Positions 16,216 to 24,754 are shown, numbered from the stretch's first letter. The stretch is DNA of 64,000 nucleotides from Tumebacillus amylolyticus (GCF_016722965.1 NZ_JAEQNB010000007.1:124001-188000), one strand, 5' to 3'. Notes: a model not told the origin generated them from the letters alone. Numbers and translations: made by a program.

Positions 16216-17052
16216 ATGCCGCGCAAGAAGTTTGAAGTTGACACCATGACCGTCGGGGACGTCCGAGACTGGCTCCTGACAAACACCCCGAACGCCCGCC
16301 AGATCAAGACGATCCAAGGCGACGAGCGCGCCGGGGTTCGCAAACTGATCGAAACCTATCTGCGGGAACAAAAACGCCTCGTCGACGCAGCGGCGTTTCA
16401 AGACCGCATGTGGAGCTATGAACGCAGATGCCGCGAGCAGGGCTTTGAGCTCATCGCGGGAATTGACGAAGCGGGGCGCGGGCCGTTGGCCGGGCCTGTT
16501 GTGGCGGCGGCTGTGATGTTGCCGGACGGTATTTTATTACCGGGCCTGAACGACTCCAAACAAGTGAAGGAAGACGTTCGCGAGCGACTGTATGACCTCA
16601 TCTGCGAAGGTGCGGTGGCGTACGGAGTCGGTGTCGTGGACGAAGCGTATATAGATGAACACAACATTTTGCAGGGAACGTTTGAAGCGGCACGACGAGC
16701 GCTGAGGGAGATGCAGGCACGGTTTGGTCTGATGCCGGACTTTTTGTTGACCGACTGCTTGAAGATTCCCGGTGTGACACAACCGTATGAAGCGATTGTC
16801 AAAGGGGATGCATCTTCGTTCTCGATTGCAGCGGCTTCGATTCTCGCAAAAGTGACGCGGGATCGGTTGATGGTGGAGTATGCACAGCTCTACCCGCAGT
16901 ACGGATTCGATCGGAACAAGGGCTATGGAAGTACCGATCACATGGCGGCGTTGGAGGAGTACGGGCCTTGCCCGATTCATCGCACGTCGTTCGCCCCGGT
17001 CGGCAAAAAATTGCAGGTGCAGGGGACTTTGTTCGACGGGTTTGATTTGTAG
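16216..17052 (+). CDS. rnhB: Ribonuclease HII
   Basis: Cleaves RNA in RNA-DNA hybrids and removes single ribonucleotides from DNA. Of 278 residues the catalytic domain is about 78-275: GIDEAGRGPLAGPV (Asp and Glu of the DEDD site), LNDSKQVKE, LLTDCLKI (Asp), and SIAAASILAKVTRDRLM. The N-terminal 70 residues (MPRKKFEVDTMTVGDVRDWL onward) are the helical extension typical of Bacillota. ATG 16216 has GAGAGGGGAG upstream. ylqG begins 18 bases after the stop. Confidence 0.96.
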   Translation: MPRKKFEVDTMTVGDVRDWLLTNTPNARQIKTIQGDERAGVRKLIETYLREQKRLVDAAAFQDRMWSYERRCREQGFELIAGIDEAGRGPLAGPVVAAAVMLPDGILLPGLNDSKQVKEDVRERLYDLICEGAVAYGVGVVDEAYIDEHNILQGTFEAARRALREMQARFGLMPDFLLTDCLKIPGVTQPYEAIVKGDASSFSIAAASILAKVTRDRLMVEYAQLYPQYGFDRNKGYGSTDHMAALEEYGPCPIHRTSFAPVGKKLQVQGTLFDGFDL

Positions 17053-17070
17053 GTAGAGGAGGAGATCGGG

Positions 17071-18933
17071 ATGCGCATCAGCACCGGGCAGATGGCGAAG
17101 ATCATGATGCAGACGCTCCAAGGGGCGAAGGATGCCGGCGGCCAGTTGGAACTCAAAGTGGGCACCGTGGTTCGGGCCACTCTGATGGAGTTTCTAAGCA
17201 ACAACAAGTCGGAAGCTTGGCTCATGATCGGCAACACCAAAGTACGGGCGCAAGTCGAAGCGCATCTGCAGCCGGGAGATCAACTGGATCTGTTGGTGAC
17301 CGGAGAGCAAATGCGCGGGGCGCTTGAATTGAAGCTGGTCGGCCAGCCGATGCGCGGTGATACGGGCAAAGCTATGCAGATGGACCTCGCGAGCATCTTG
17401 AACGCCTTGCAAGTGCCCGAGGGGGACGAGATGAAAGCGATGGTACAGGAGTTCGTCTCGCGCAGTCTGCCGTTGAATCCGGATGTTTTGAAGCAGGCGG
17501 GGCAGGTGCTGAAGTCGCTGGGAAGTGCGCCGACGCCCGCACAGGTGGCAACGCTTGGCAAGATGGCGGAGCTCGGCATCCCGATCAACCCTTCGACGTT
17601 TCAGGCGATGGATGCGCTCGACAACGGACCGAAATTGCATCAACTGCTGACGAGCGTCGCAGCCTCGCTGGACAACATCCTCACCGACGGGGAAAAAAGC
17701 GGCGCGTCCGCTACCGCTGTATCGTCAGGGCAGACGGAGGCATCAAAAGGGGCTTCGAGCCCTGCAACGGGCCAAACGCAAGGGACTGGCACGACTACTC
17801 AGACTGCAACCTCGGCTACAGAATCGAATGCGCCGAAACCGGCACCCCAAGTTGTATCGAACGCGTCGTCCGCTCAGGCGACAGATGCGACGGCCGACGC
17901 TGAGGCAAAGCCGACGGCGTTTCAAGCGCCGACTTCTGCAAGCCCCGACGTCGCCGAACAACCCCCGACTTCGACGACAGAACGGACTCAAGAGCAGACC
18001 TCTTCTCCGGCGGCATCTGCGAAAACCGAACCACCGGCTACACACTCCGGTCCTGAGCGAACTCAGTCTGCTTTCCCGGAAAATAAGAATTCTCGACCGC
18101 TCCCGACACAAGCGGACGGGAATGCTGTCGATGACAAACTCTCTTCGCCCCGGGAAAGTGCCCGCGACTCCCTCAAGCAACTGTCGAAGGTGGTACACGA
18201 TCTGGCGAAGGACGCGAACACGTCGGCCGACTCCTTGCGCGACAAAGCCAAGCAACTCGGTCTCGCATTTGAAGAACGCCTCGGAGCGGCCCTGCGCCGT
18301 CTCCCGGCAGACAGTGATGCTTCTGTGGTGCGGGACGCCGTTCAGAATGCCTTGAACAGTTTCACGACCGAACAGCAGGGATCGAGTCTCAAAGAAGCTC
18401 TTCTCAACGTCCAACGTTCCGCCGCCGAACTGACGGCTGCAGGGCACGGGGCTCTCGCGGATGATGTCAGCACGTTGCTGAACAACTTGACGGGCCAACA
18501 GTTGATGAGCACACCGGGACAGACACAGCAAAGGTCTGACCTTTTCTACCAGTTCAGTGCCGTTCCTCTACAGATGAACGGACGAGAGCAGACGGTGGAA
18601 CTCCACGTGATGTCGCGCAAAGGGCCGGGGCAGAAAAGCCTCGACCCGTCGAACTGCTATGTGTTGTTCCGACTCGACATGCCGAACTTGGGGCCGCTTG
18701 ATATTCATCTGCACATCGTAGACCGTGTGGTCGGCGTGCGATTCGTTTCGGAGGATAAAGAGACGGTGCAGATTGAAGCGGCCGAGCAGCGCGATCTGCG
18801 TGACAAGTTGCAGGGCGTGGGCTATCATCTCGGCGTGCTGAAAGTGGAAGAAAAGCAACCCTTGCAAGAAGGTCGGCAACTTCCGTTGTTGCCGCCGTTG
18901 TTGACGCAAAGCAGTCTTGACCTGCGGATGTAG
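17071..18933 (+). CDS. ylqG: FliK-like hook-length-control domain protein (YlqG-like)
   Basis: 620 residues, outside the flagellar operon and next to rnhB as in B. subtilis. An N-terminal domain (1-110; VKVGT-type beta strands, WLMIGNTKVRAQVEAHLQPG) and a helical part (about 110-205) precede a Ser/Thr/Ala/Pro/Gln-rich low-complexity region (about 210-360). A second helical stretch follows, then a C-terminal domain (about 505-610: REQTVELHVMSRKGPGQKSL, LGPLDIHLHIVDRVVGVRFV) with the strand pattern of the FliK C-terminal hook-length domain. GAGGAGGAG precedes the ATG. ylqH follows after 35 bases. Function is unknown; an interaction with an FlhB-type tail is the obvious guess. Confidence 0.75.
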   Translation: MRISTGQMAKIMMQTLQGAKDAGGQLELKVGTVVRATLMEFLSNNKSEAWLMIGNTKVRAQVEAHLQPGDQLDLLVTGEQMRGALELKLVGQPMRGDTGKAMQMDLASILNALQVPEGDEMKAMVQEFVSRSLPLNPDVLKQAGQVLKSLGSAPTPAQVATLGKMAELGIPINPSTFQAMDALDNGPKLHQLLTSVAASLDNILTDGEKSGASATAVSSGQTEASKGASSPATGQTQGTGTTTQTATSATESNAPKPAPQVVSNASSAQATDATADAEAKPTAFQAPTSASPDVAEQPPTSTTERTQEQTSSPAASAKTEPPATHSGPERTQSAFPENKNSRPLPTQADGNAVDDKLSSPRESARDSLKQLSKVVHDLAKDANTSADSLRDKAKQLGLAFEERLGAALRRLPADSDASVVRDAVQNALNSFTTEQQGSSLKEALLNVQRSAAELTAAGHGALADDVSTLLNNLTGQQLMSTPGQTQQRSDLFYQFSAVPLQMNGREQTVELHVMSRKGPGQKSLDPSNCYVLFRLDMPNLGPLDIHLHIVDRVVGVRFVSEDKETVQIEAAEQRDLRDKLQGVGYHLGVLKVEEKQPLQEGRQLPLLPPLLTQSSLDLRM

Positions 18934-18968
18934 CCGCTGAAAATGGGAGAGCGAAAGGAGGTGGAGGG

Positions 18969-19253
18969 TTGGCCTCCGACGACAAGAAACCGACACCGCC
19001 GAAGAAAGCGGTCGCGCTGCAGTACAACCATGACCGAGACACCGCCCCGCGCATCGTCGCTTCCGGGCGGGGGGCCGTCGCGGATCACATCCTGTCTCTC
19101 GCGCAGGACTCCGGCGTCCCGATGCACGAAGACCGAGCGCTGGTCGAAACGTTGCTCGCCTTCGAAATCGGCAAAGAAATCCCCGCCGAACTCTACCAAG
19201 TCGTCGCCGAAGTCCTCGCCTTCGTCCAAAGGCTCGACAAACGCGACCGCTGA
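18969..19253 (+). CDS. ylqH: FlhB C-terminal-domain-like protein (YlqH/EscU-family tail)
   Basis: 94 residues with no membrane segments. KAVALQYNHDRDTAPRIVAS and AELYQVVAEVLAFVQRLDK align by eye with FAIALKYDPNNMESPQVIAK and GELFQAVAEVLAYVYRLKG in the FlhB encoded at 57862. The protein therefore corresponds to the cytoplasmic tail of FlhB just after the autocleavage motif, but it lacks NPTH itself. TTG start at 18969 with AAAGGAGGTGGAG upstream. It pairs with ylqG, mirroring the FlhB-FliK partnership of the flagellar export switch. Role unknown. Confidence 0.82.
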   Translation: MASDDKKPTPPKKAVALQYNHDRDTAPRIVASGRGAVADHILSLAQDSGVPMHEDRALVETLLAFEIGKEIPAELYQVVAEVLAFVQRLDKRDR

Positions 19254-19293
19254 CCCTACAACTTCATACACAACTGAATAGAGGTGCCCAGTC

Positions 19294-19767
19294 ATGAACA
19301 ACCACGAAACCCACGGGAACAACCCAAAAATCTCGGCGAAAAAGGAAACCGCTACGAGGGCGAAGCAAAAACCTACTTCCAAGCAACGCGTCTCTACCGA
19401 CCCGCGCAAGCAACTTGGGGATTTTGGAGAGCGTGTGGCGGCAGACTTCTTGCTACACTTGGGCTACCGGATCATCGACCGGAACTGGCGACGACGTGGA
19501 GGAGAGTTGGATATCATAGCGATTGACCGCGACGCGTTGGTCTTCGTTGAAGTTCGCACGCGATCCACCCGCACGTTCGGTACCGCCGAAGAGTCTGTAG
19601 ACTGGCGCAAACAGCGCCAAGTGCGGAAGATGGCCTCCTGCTACCTCCACGAACGCCCGGCGGAGGACACCATCTACCGCGACATTCGCTTCGATGTCAT
19701 CACCGTCTACGTGGATCGCAATCCGTTTCGAGTTCGTGACTTGTACCACCTCAAACACGCGTTCTAA
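19294..19767 (+). CDS. yraN: YraN/UPF0102 family nuclease-fold protein
   Basis: 157 residues. The UPF0102 core starts near residue 40 with GDFGERVAADFLLHLGYRII and carries the endonuclease-like pattern E...D...E-V-R (GGELDIIAIDRDALVFVEVR), then TAEESVDWRKQRQVRKMA. Family members are Holliday-junction-resolvase-like and often sit near rnhB and comM, as here; their substrate is uncertain. The first 38 residues are a Lys/Thr/Asn-rich extension not typical of the family. GAGGTG lies about 8 bases before the ATG. Confidence 0.9.
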   Translation: MNNHETHGNNPKISAKKETATRAKQKPTSKQRVSTDPRKQLGDFGERVAADFLLHLGYRIIDRNWRRRGGELDIIAIDRDALVFVEVRTRSTRTFGTAEESVDWRKQRQVRKMASCYLHERPAEDTIYRDIRFDVITVYVDRNPFRVRDLYHLKHAF

Positions 19768-19769
19768 CA

Positions 19770-19800
19770 AAAAAAGCGCCCACTCATGGGGCGCTTTTTT
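19770..19800. terminator. Bidirectional terminator between yraN and the acetyltransferase gene
   Basis: AAAGCGCCC pairs with GGGCGCTTT, flanked by an A-run on the left and a T-run on the right. Confidence 0.9.
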
Positions 19801-20313
19801 CTATACCTCGCTCAACACACCGCCCGGTCGAAACCGAGCCATGATGATCTCGTCCACAAACTGCCCCTGCGAAAAATTCGCACCGACCTTGCGACCCTCG
19901 ACGACAAATCCGAGCCGTTCGTACAACGCTTGAGCCCGTGGATTGTGTGAAAGCACGCCCAACTCCAACCGCTCCAACCGAAGCCAATTGTCGGCGAGGT
20001 CGATCACTTTCTTCAACATCTCCGTCCCCACGCCTTGACCCTGACAGGTCGAATCCACGAAGAGATACAGATACCCGATATGCGAGCGACGCCCCGTAAA
20101 CGCACTCATCCCGATATGCCCCACCACACGACCGTCGATCTCCGCGACAAATTGGTGGGAGTTCGGTTGCGGCTTCGCATACTGCTCCTGCATCGTCTCC
20201 ACCCGCAAGCTCGGAGTGTTCAAGACATACGGCATTACATCCTCCTGCAAGCTGATCTCCCAAATGCGCTCGGCATCATCGGCCCGCACTGGACGAATGA
20301 GAAGGTTGCTCAT
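19801..20313 (-). CDS. GNAT-family N-acetyltransferase
   Basis: 170 residues; transfers an acyl group from acyl-CoA to an amine, substrate unknown. Features are the N-terminal strand LLIRPVRADDAERIWEISLQ, VVGHIGMSAF, the CoA-binding motif A as VDSTCQGQGVGTEMLKKVI and motif B as LELGVLSHNPRAQALYERLG. ATG at 20311-20313 has AAAGGACG upstream on the minus strand. It has its own promoter and is divergent from the yneF-like gene. Confidence 0.9.
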   Translation of the reverse strand: MSNLLIRPVRADDAERIWEISLQEDVMPYVLNTPSLRVETMQEQYAKPQPNSHQFVAEIDGRVVGHIGMSAFTGRRSHIGYLYLFVDSTCQGQGVGTEMLKKVIDLADNWLRLERLELGVLSHNPRAQALYERLGFVVEGRKVGANFSQGQFVDEIIMARFRPGGVLSEV

Positions 20314-20343
20314 CTTGCCACGTCCTTTCCAAATGTTCCCTCT

Positions 20344-20373
20344 ATCATACCTTTTCGGCAGGAGTTTGGACAA
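20344..20373 (-). promoter_or_regulatory. Promoter for the acetyltransferase gene
   Basis: On the minus strand TTGTCC (20373-20368), an 18-base spacer and TATGAT (20349-20344), 31 bases before the start codon. Confidence 0.65.
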
Positions 20374-20441
20374 CAGTGGAATTACGTACAAGTTCTGTAG
20401 TATACTAGTATGGATTAAGACAAGTAGGGGGCAAACTCTCG

Positions 20442-20705
20442 ATGGTAACAACTCTCGTAGCAATCGGTACCTTTATTCTCGGGCTGGTTCTGGGCGCGCT
20501 CGGCGGCGTCTACTACCTGCGCAACAAGATGCAGAACATGACGATGTCCGATACGGAGATCGCGACGATGGCGAAGGGCATGGGCATGAACCTCAACCAG
20601 AAGCAATTGGCACAGATTCAGCGCCGGATGAAGAACGCGCAATCCAACCAATCCAAAACCAAAGCCACTGCCAAGAAACAACCGACCAAATCTCCGAAAA
20701 AATAA
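20442..20705 (+). CDS. yneF: YneF family single-span membrane protein (UPF0154)
   Basis: 87 residues. One N-terminal membrane helix (about 4-24, IGTFILGLVLGALGGVYYL) is followed by the family segment MAKGMGMNLNQKQLAQIQRR and a Lys/Thr/Ser-rich basic tail. Function in Bacillota is unknown. TAGGGGG lies about 9 bases before the ATG. The gene stands alone and is followed by a strong terminator. Confidence 0.82.
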   Translation: MVTTLVAIGTFILGLVLGALGGVYYLRNKMQNMTMSDTEIATMAKGMGMNLNQKQLAQIQRRMKNAQSNQSKTKATAKKQPTKSPKK

Positions 20706-20708
20706 AGC

Positions 20709-20749
20709 AAAACGGCATGCCTGCGCCTGTGCAGGACATGCCGTTTTTT
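20709..20749 (+). terminator. Intrinsic terminator after yneF
   Basis: AAAACGGCATG pairs with CATGCCGTTTT, with an inner CCTGCGC/GTGCAGG arm and a T-run. Confidence 0.9.
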
Positions 20750-20811
20750 CGTTGGAAAATAGTTGCTCACCGCTGCGCATATAGATAGGGCAAAAGGAGG
20801 GAAGTCCCACG

Positions 20812-21048
20812 ATGAAGATCGGGTCCCCGGTTTGGAAGATGAAAATGCGGTTGCGTCGTCAACCTTGGTTGGCAGCGGCACCGATCTTACTCCTGCTCTC
20901 GATTCTGCTCGGCTCTCTCGCGGTGCAGGCCGTCAAAGCCCTCACACTCTTCGCTTCTCTCCTCTGGTTGATCGCCGGACTTCTCGGCGGTTTCTGGCTC
21001 GGGCGACTCGGTCAGGGACCCCGCAGACGCAAAAAAACTCGCTCGTGA
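20812..21048 (+). CDS. Small two-span membrane protein, unrecognised
   Basis: 78 residues. A basic start (MKIGSPVWKMKMRLRRQPW), two predicted membrane helices (about 19-38 and 42-64) and an Arg/Lys-rich tail (RRRKKTRS) give a helical hairpin with both ends likely inside. I do not recognise the family. AAAGGAGGG precedes the ATG by 8 bases. Its last codons form the left arm of the terminator shared with the converging deacetylase gene. Confidence 0.7.
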   Translation: MKIGSPVWKMKMRLRRQPWLAAAPILLLLSILLGSLAVQAVKALTLFASLLWLIAGLLGGFWLGRLGQGPRRRKKTRS

Positions 21049-21069
21049 GAACTCCCGGCGAGTTTTTTT
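21031..21069. terminator. Bidirectional terminator overlapping two converging gene ends
   Basis: AAAACTCGC at 21034-21042 pairs with GCGAGTTTT at 21058-21066. The loop contains the stop of the 78-residue gene and the right side reaches the stop of the minus-strand deacetylase gene. Confidence 0.85.
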
Positions 21070-21793
21070 ACAAAGCATGTTGCCCCATAGATTGCTGCTG
21101 TGCGTCCAGATAGGTTTGCAACGGAACGATATGAAAGCCTTCGCGTTGCAGGTCGTCGAGGATGCGCGGCAGAGATTGTACGGTCAGCGTTCGATCGAGT
21201 TCGCCGTCGTGAGCGAGCAAGATGCCGCCGTGACGCTCGTGAATCAAGCTCATCACGCGTTGCTCCACTTGCTGAGGCGTCGTCGTGGTATGGTTCTCGA
21301 CACAGACGTTCCAGAGAATCAGTTGCTTATTGAGTTGCTCCGTGGTGGTCAAGATCGCGGGCGAGACATTGCCGCGCGGCGGGCGGAAGAAGTGGGGAAC
21401 CGCGAAGCTCGGGCCAACTACGGCCGTTAGAGCTGCGTCACCGCCTTGCAGTTCAGCGTTGACTTGCGTGGGCTTGAGCGTTTCCAAGTGCGGGTGAGTC
21501 AGCGTATGGTTGGCGATGGTGTGACCGTCTCGGGCGATGCGGCGCACGAGGTCCGGGTGTTCCAACGCGTTGCGTCCTACGACAAAGAACGTCGCTTGCA
21601 GGTGGCGTTTTTTCAACATGTCCAGAATCTGCGGCGTGAAGCGCGGGTCGGGACCGTCGTCAAATGTGAGCGTGACGGTCTTGTCCGGTACGACCGATAC
21701 GGTCGGCTCTACAGCCGCCACAGCTCTGGGATGTGCGGGAAGCAGAAGTGCCAGAGTGAGGACGACAGACAGCAGCAAAAACCACTTTTTCAC
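21068..21793 (-). CDS. Secreted polysaccharide deacetylase (NodB domain)
   Basis: Probable exported deacetylase of peptidoglycan, chitin or another N-acetylated glycan. The 241 residues begin with a signal peptide (about 1-27). All NodB motifs are visible: TFDDGPD (Asp45, Asp46), HTLTHPH with metal ligands His96 and His100, RPPRG, and the C-terminal ILLAHDGE. GTG start at 21791-21793 preceded by GAGAGGGGATGG. No wall-binding module is present. Substrate cannot be deduced from the sequence. Confidence 0.9.
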   Translation of the reverse strand: MKKWFLLLSVVLTLALLLPAHPRAVAAVEPTVSVVPDKTVTLTFDDGPDPRFTPQILDMLKKRHLQATFFVVGRNALEHPDLVRRIARDGHTIANHTLTHPHLETLKPTQVNAELQGGDAALTAVVGPSFAVPHFFRPPRGNVSPAILTTTEQLNKQLILWNVCVENHTTTTPQQVEQRVMSLIHERHGGILLAHDGELDRTLTVQSLPRILDDLQREGFHIVPLQTYLDAQQQSMGQHAL

Positions 21794-21874
21794 GGGCCAT
21801 CCCCTCTCTCAAATTCGTGTATCTATCATGTAGAATACGGGTTTGAGAGGGGGGAGAGCAACGCACAAATCTTG

Positions 21875-23410
21875 TTAGGAAAGGGGGTTTGGATGTCGAT
21901 CCAGAGTCCTGTACTGCACAGCCTCCGCCACATGAGCTTCCTCGACCCCAACACTTCCCGCCAAGTCTGCAATCGTGCGCGCCACTTTGAGCACCCGTTC
22001 ATAGGCGCGGGCGGACAACCCCAGCCTGTCGAACGCTTTTTGCAAAAGGGTCCTCGCGTCGACGGACATGTCACAGTACAGGCGGGTATCCGTAGGGGAC
22101 ATGGCTGCATTGTAAGGTGACGTCCGATCGGGAAAGCGTGCCGCTTGCACATCGCGGGCGCGAATCACCCGTGTCAAAATTTCCGAGGAAGACTCTTCAA
22201 GTGCCGTGTTCACAATGTCGGAGTACGTCACGCGAGGCACTTCCACATGCAAATCAATCCGGTCCAACAGCGGCCCGGAGATTTTGTTTTGGTAGCGGGC
22301 AATCATGGGCGGTGTACACGTGCAGGGCTTGTAGTCCGATCCGTAGAAACCGCACGGACAGGGATTCATCGCCGCCACCAGCAAGAAACGGCTCGGAAAC
22401 GTATACGTCGCCTGTGTCCGAGAGATCGTCACTTGTGCGTCCTCCATCGGTTGGCGAAGCACTTCCAACACCGACTTGCGAAATTCCGGCAACTCATCGA
22501 GAAACAACACGCCTCCATGCGCCAAACTCACTTCGCCGGGGCGGGGAATCGTCCCGCCACCGATCAAGCCCCCTGTTGAAATCGTATGGTGCGGCGTGCG
22601 AAACGGTCTCGTCCGCAACAGTCCGATTTCCTCCGCCAACAAGCCCGCCACGCTGTGTACTTGCGTCACGTCAAGCGACTCGCGCGACGTGAGAGCGGGC
22701 AAGATCGTCGGCATCCGTTTGGCGAGCATCGTCTTGCCGCTGCCGGGCGGGCCGATCAACAGGATGTTGTGATTGCCCGCAGCAGAGATCTCGAAAGCCC
22801 GCTTCACGTGCGGTTGACCTTTGATTTCTGAAAAATCCTCTCCACCCGCTGAAGCGGTCTCTTCGGATGCAGGATGGACTGCGGTCGGCAACAATTCCAA
22901 ACGACCTGTCAGCCAACGAAACACGTCCCCAAGCGAATCCACACCGATCACTTTCAACCCGCTGACCAACGCGGCTTCCGGCGCACAAGCTGAGGAGACG
23001 ACCAGCGTATGAAGCTTATGCTCCCGAGCTCCCAACGCCAGCGACAACATCCCGCGCACGGGACGGATGCTGCCGTCCAACGCCAACTCCCCGACAAGTG
23101 CCACGCCGGAGAGAGCATTCGCAGGCACAAGCTCCGCCGCGAGGAGGATGCCGAGCGCCAAGCCCAAATCAAAACCGGAACCCTCTTTGCGCAGATGAGC
23201 GGGGGCAAGGTTCGCCGTGATGCGCTTCTGTGGAAACTCCAGCCCGCAATTGCGCATGGCGGCCCGCACGCGGTCTTTGGCCTCGCGCACCGAATTATCG
23301 GGCAACCCGACGATTTCAAAGCCCGGCAGACCTTGGGCCAGGTCGATTTCCACTTGCACCAACACCCCTTGCAACCCATACAACGCCAATGTGTTTACTT
23401 GCGCATACAT
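21875..23410 (-). CDS. comM: YifB/ComM family Mg-chelatase-like AAA+ ATPase
   Basis: 511 residues. An N-terminal Lon-protease-like S5 fold domain (1-180; GLPGFEIVGLPDNSVREAKD) is followed by an AAA+ chelatase-type module with Walker A GPPGSGKT (220-227), Walker B GGVLFLDELPEF, and the Cys-rich insert NPCPCGFYGSDYKPCTCTPP, then the C-terminal DRIDLHVEVP. ComM acts as a branch-migration helicase during natural transformation in Proteobacteria; a similar role here is inference. In this genome the competence gene dprA lies about 10 kb away. Confidence 0.93.
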   Translation of the reverse strand: MYAQVNTLALYGLQGVLVQVEIDLAQGLPGFEIVGLPDNSVREAKDRVRAAMRNCGLEFPQKRITANLAPAHLRKEGSGFDLGLALGILLAAELVPANALSGVALVGELALDGSIRPVRGMLSLALGAREHKLHTLVVSSACAPEAALVSGLKVIGVDSLGDVFRWLTGRLELLPTAVHPASEETASAGGEDFSEIKGQPHVKRAFEISAAGNHNILLIGPPGSGKTMLAKRMPTILPALTSRESLDVTQVHSVAGLLAEEIGLLRTRPFRTPHHTISTGGLIGGGTIPRPGEVSLAHGGVLFLDELPEFRKSVLEVLRQPMEDAQVTISRTQATYTFPSRFLLVAAMNPCPCGFYGSDYKPCTCTPPMIARYQNKISGPLLDRIDLHVEVPRVTYSDIVNTALEESSSEILTRVIRARDVQAARFPDRTSPYNAAMSPTDTRLYCDMSVDARTLLQKAFDRLGLSARAYERVLKVARTIADLAGSVGVEEAHVAEAVQYRTLDRHPNPLS

Positions 23411-23438
23411 GTGTCGAAAAACCCCCTAGAAAATAGAG

Positions 23439-23462
23439 AGAGAGCCTAAAAGGCTCTCTCGT
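23439..23462. terminator. Hairpin between the SDR gene and comM
   Basis: GAGAGAGCC and GGCTCTCTC form a perfect 9-bp stem with a 4-6 base loop. The following minus-strand sequence is only moderately T-rich, so termination after the SDR gene is probable but not certain. Confidence 0.5.
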
Positions 23463-23537
23463 GCATGGTTCCACCGAAGGAGTTCCCACGCAACATATCA
23501 TGAGGTTGAAAGGGGTGAGGTACGAGACATCCCGCAC

Positions 23538-24311
23538 TTACATGCCGAACGTTGTCGCGCCGCCGTCCACGAATAAGTTCTGTCCAGTCACATACCCGGA
23601 GCTCTCCGAGCAGAAGAACAGCACCGGTGCTACGAGGTCCTCCGGATTTCCGATGCGGCCAATCGGGGTTCTCGTGGTGGAGAATTCGCGGAATTCTTCC
23701 GTTTTCAACGCTTCTTCGGTCATCGCCGTCTTGATAAACCAGGGGGAGATCGAGTTGACGGTGACCCCGTGACGCCCCAAGTCGTTGCCGAGCATCTGGG
23801 TGAGGTTGACGAGCCCTGCCTTGCTGGGGCCATAGGCGTTGAGCATGCCGAACGTCAAACCGGCGCTGACGGAAGCGACGTTGACGATGCGACCCCAGCC
23901 GCGCTCGATCATTTGGCGGCCGATGCGCTGCGACAAGAGGAGTGCTGAGCGCAAATTGGTATCCATCACATGGCTCCATTCCTCAGCCGTTACGTCCATA
24001 ACGGACTTCACAAAGCCAATTCCGGCGTTGTTGATCAAGATATCAATGTGTCCAAAACGCTCCATGGCTTGGTTTACAGCCGTTTCGATTTTGGCGGGGT
24101 CGCTTACATCACAACACAGAGCCAGCGTGTTGCGTCCGGTCATCTCGGCGATTTCTCGTGCGGCGACGGTCACTTCGTCTTTCGTATTGGCTACCACGAT
24201 GACGTCGGCACCGGCTTGAGCCAACCCGAGCGCAAGCGCTTTCCCGATGCCGCGGCCACCTCCCGTGACGAATGCAATCTTACCATCTAAGCGAAAGGAC
24301 ACTTCTTGCAT
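23538..24311 (-). CDS. Short-chain dehydrogenase/reductase (SDR)
   Basis: NAD(P)-dependent oxidoreductase of 257 residues, classical SDR. The nucleotide motif TGGGRGIG is at 16-23, NNAG at 93-96, the catalytic Ser near 146-148 and Tyr159/Lys163 in AYGPSK, with the C-terminal family ending SGYVTGQNLFVDGGATTFG. It most resembles gluconate 5-dehydrogenase or 3-oxoacyl-ACP reductase-like enzymes; substrate is not determinable. It is monocistronic in appearance, with comM 127 bases downstream. Confidence 0.92.
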   Translation of the reverse strand: MQEVSFRLDGKIAFVTGGGRGIGKALALGLAQAGADVIVVANTKDEVTVAAREIAEMTGRNTLALCCDVSDPAKIETAVNQAMERFGHIDILINNAGIGFVKSVMDVTAEEWSHVMDTNLRSALLLSQRIGRQMIERGWGRIVNVASVSAGLTFGMLNAYGPSKAGLVNLTQMLGNDLGRHGVTVNSISPWFIKTAMTEEALKTEEFREFSTTRTPIGRIGNPEDLVAPVLFFCSESSGYVTGQNLFVDGGATTFGM

Positions 24312-24591
24312 AGTCTCAGCCCCCAGTAAAGATTGATTTTTTTACTACTCCATTACTTCGATTAATAAAATGAAAATCCTTCCATCGCAAATATTTCGAG
24401 TCGATTCGGCAAAAAATGGGAAAGTATTGTACAGAATCGTCAACTTCTGCATAAGGATAGAGGGAGGGAAGTTCGGAGGATTGGCACTCTGGCAGAGTGT
24501 GACAATTTTTCTACTTGAGGTGATGAAGGTCGCACAATTGAAGAGTTTCGTTTATAATGGAAGTATAGATAAGTGGAAGGAGGTGAAAGGG
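24312..24591. other. Intergenic region with no clear gene
   Basis: AT-rich 280-base stretch upstream of the small zinc-ribbon gene. An open frame runs through on the plus strand from 24370 but lacks a ribosome site and resembles no known protein. A TATAAT at 24553-24558 could be the -10 of the next gene; no good -35 was found. Confidence 0.5.
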
Positions 24592-24729
24592 TTGGAATAC
24601 GTGTGCCTCGACTGTGGTGGCTTCTTCGAGGGTGACGAAATCCGCCGATCCCAAAACCGATGCGAATCCTGTGAGGGCGTCAAATCGACAGAGGAACAAG
24701 GAGAGAGTCATGCTCAACGCGGACTGTAA
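24592..24729 (+). CDS. Small Cys-rich zinc-ribbon-like protein
   Basis: 45 residues beginning MEYVCLDCGGFFEGDEI from a TTG at 24592, preceded by GAAGGAGGTGAAAGG, a near-perfect ribosome site. CLDC and CESC (C-x2-C pairs about 17 residues apart) suggest one bound zinc. A longer in-frame reading from 24370 is possible but lacks a ribosome site. Function unknown. A 14-codon reading frame overlaps its end. Confidence 0.65.
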   Translation: MEYVCLDCGGFFEGDEIRRSQNRCESCEGVKSTEEQGESHAQRGL

Positions 24730-24754
24730 AATCGAAGAAGATCACGAAACATAA
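24710..24754 (+). CDS. Possible 14-residue mini-gene
   Basis: ATG at 24710 with AAGGAGAGAG 4-6 bases upstream opens a frame encoding MLNADCKIEEDHET, ending at TAA 24752-24754, directly at the base of the terminator. It overlaps the zinc-ribbon gene in another frame. Too short to judge by composition; listed because of the strong ribosome site. Confidence 0.3.
   Translation: MLNADCKIEEDHET

Noticed and set aside
24370-24591. 74-codon N-terminal extension of the zinc-ribbon protein
   Set aside because: No ribosome site at 24370 and a promoter-like TATAAT lies inside it; the TTG at 24592 has a near-perfect site.
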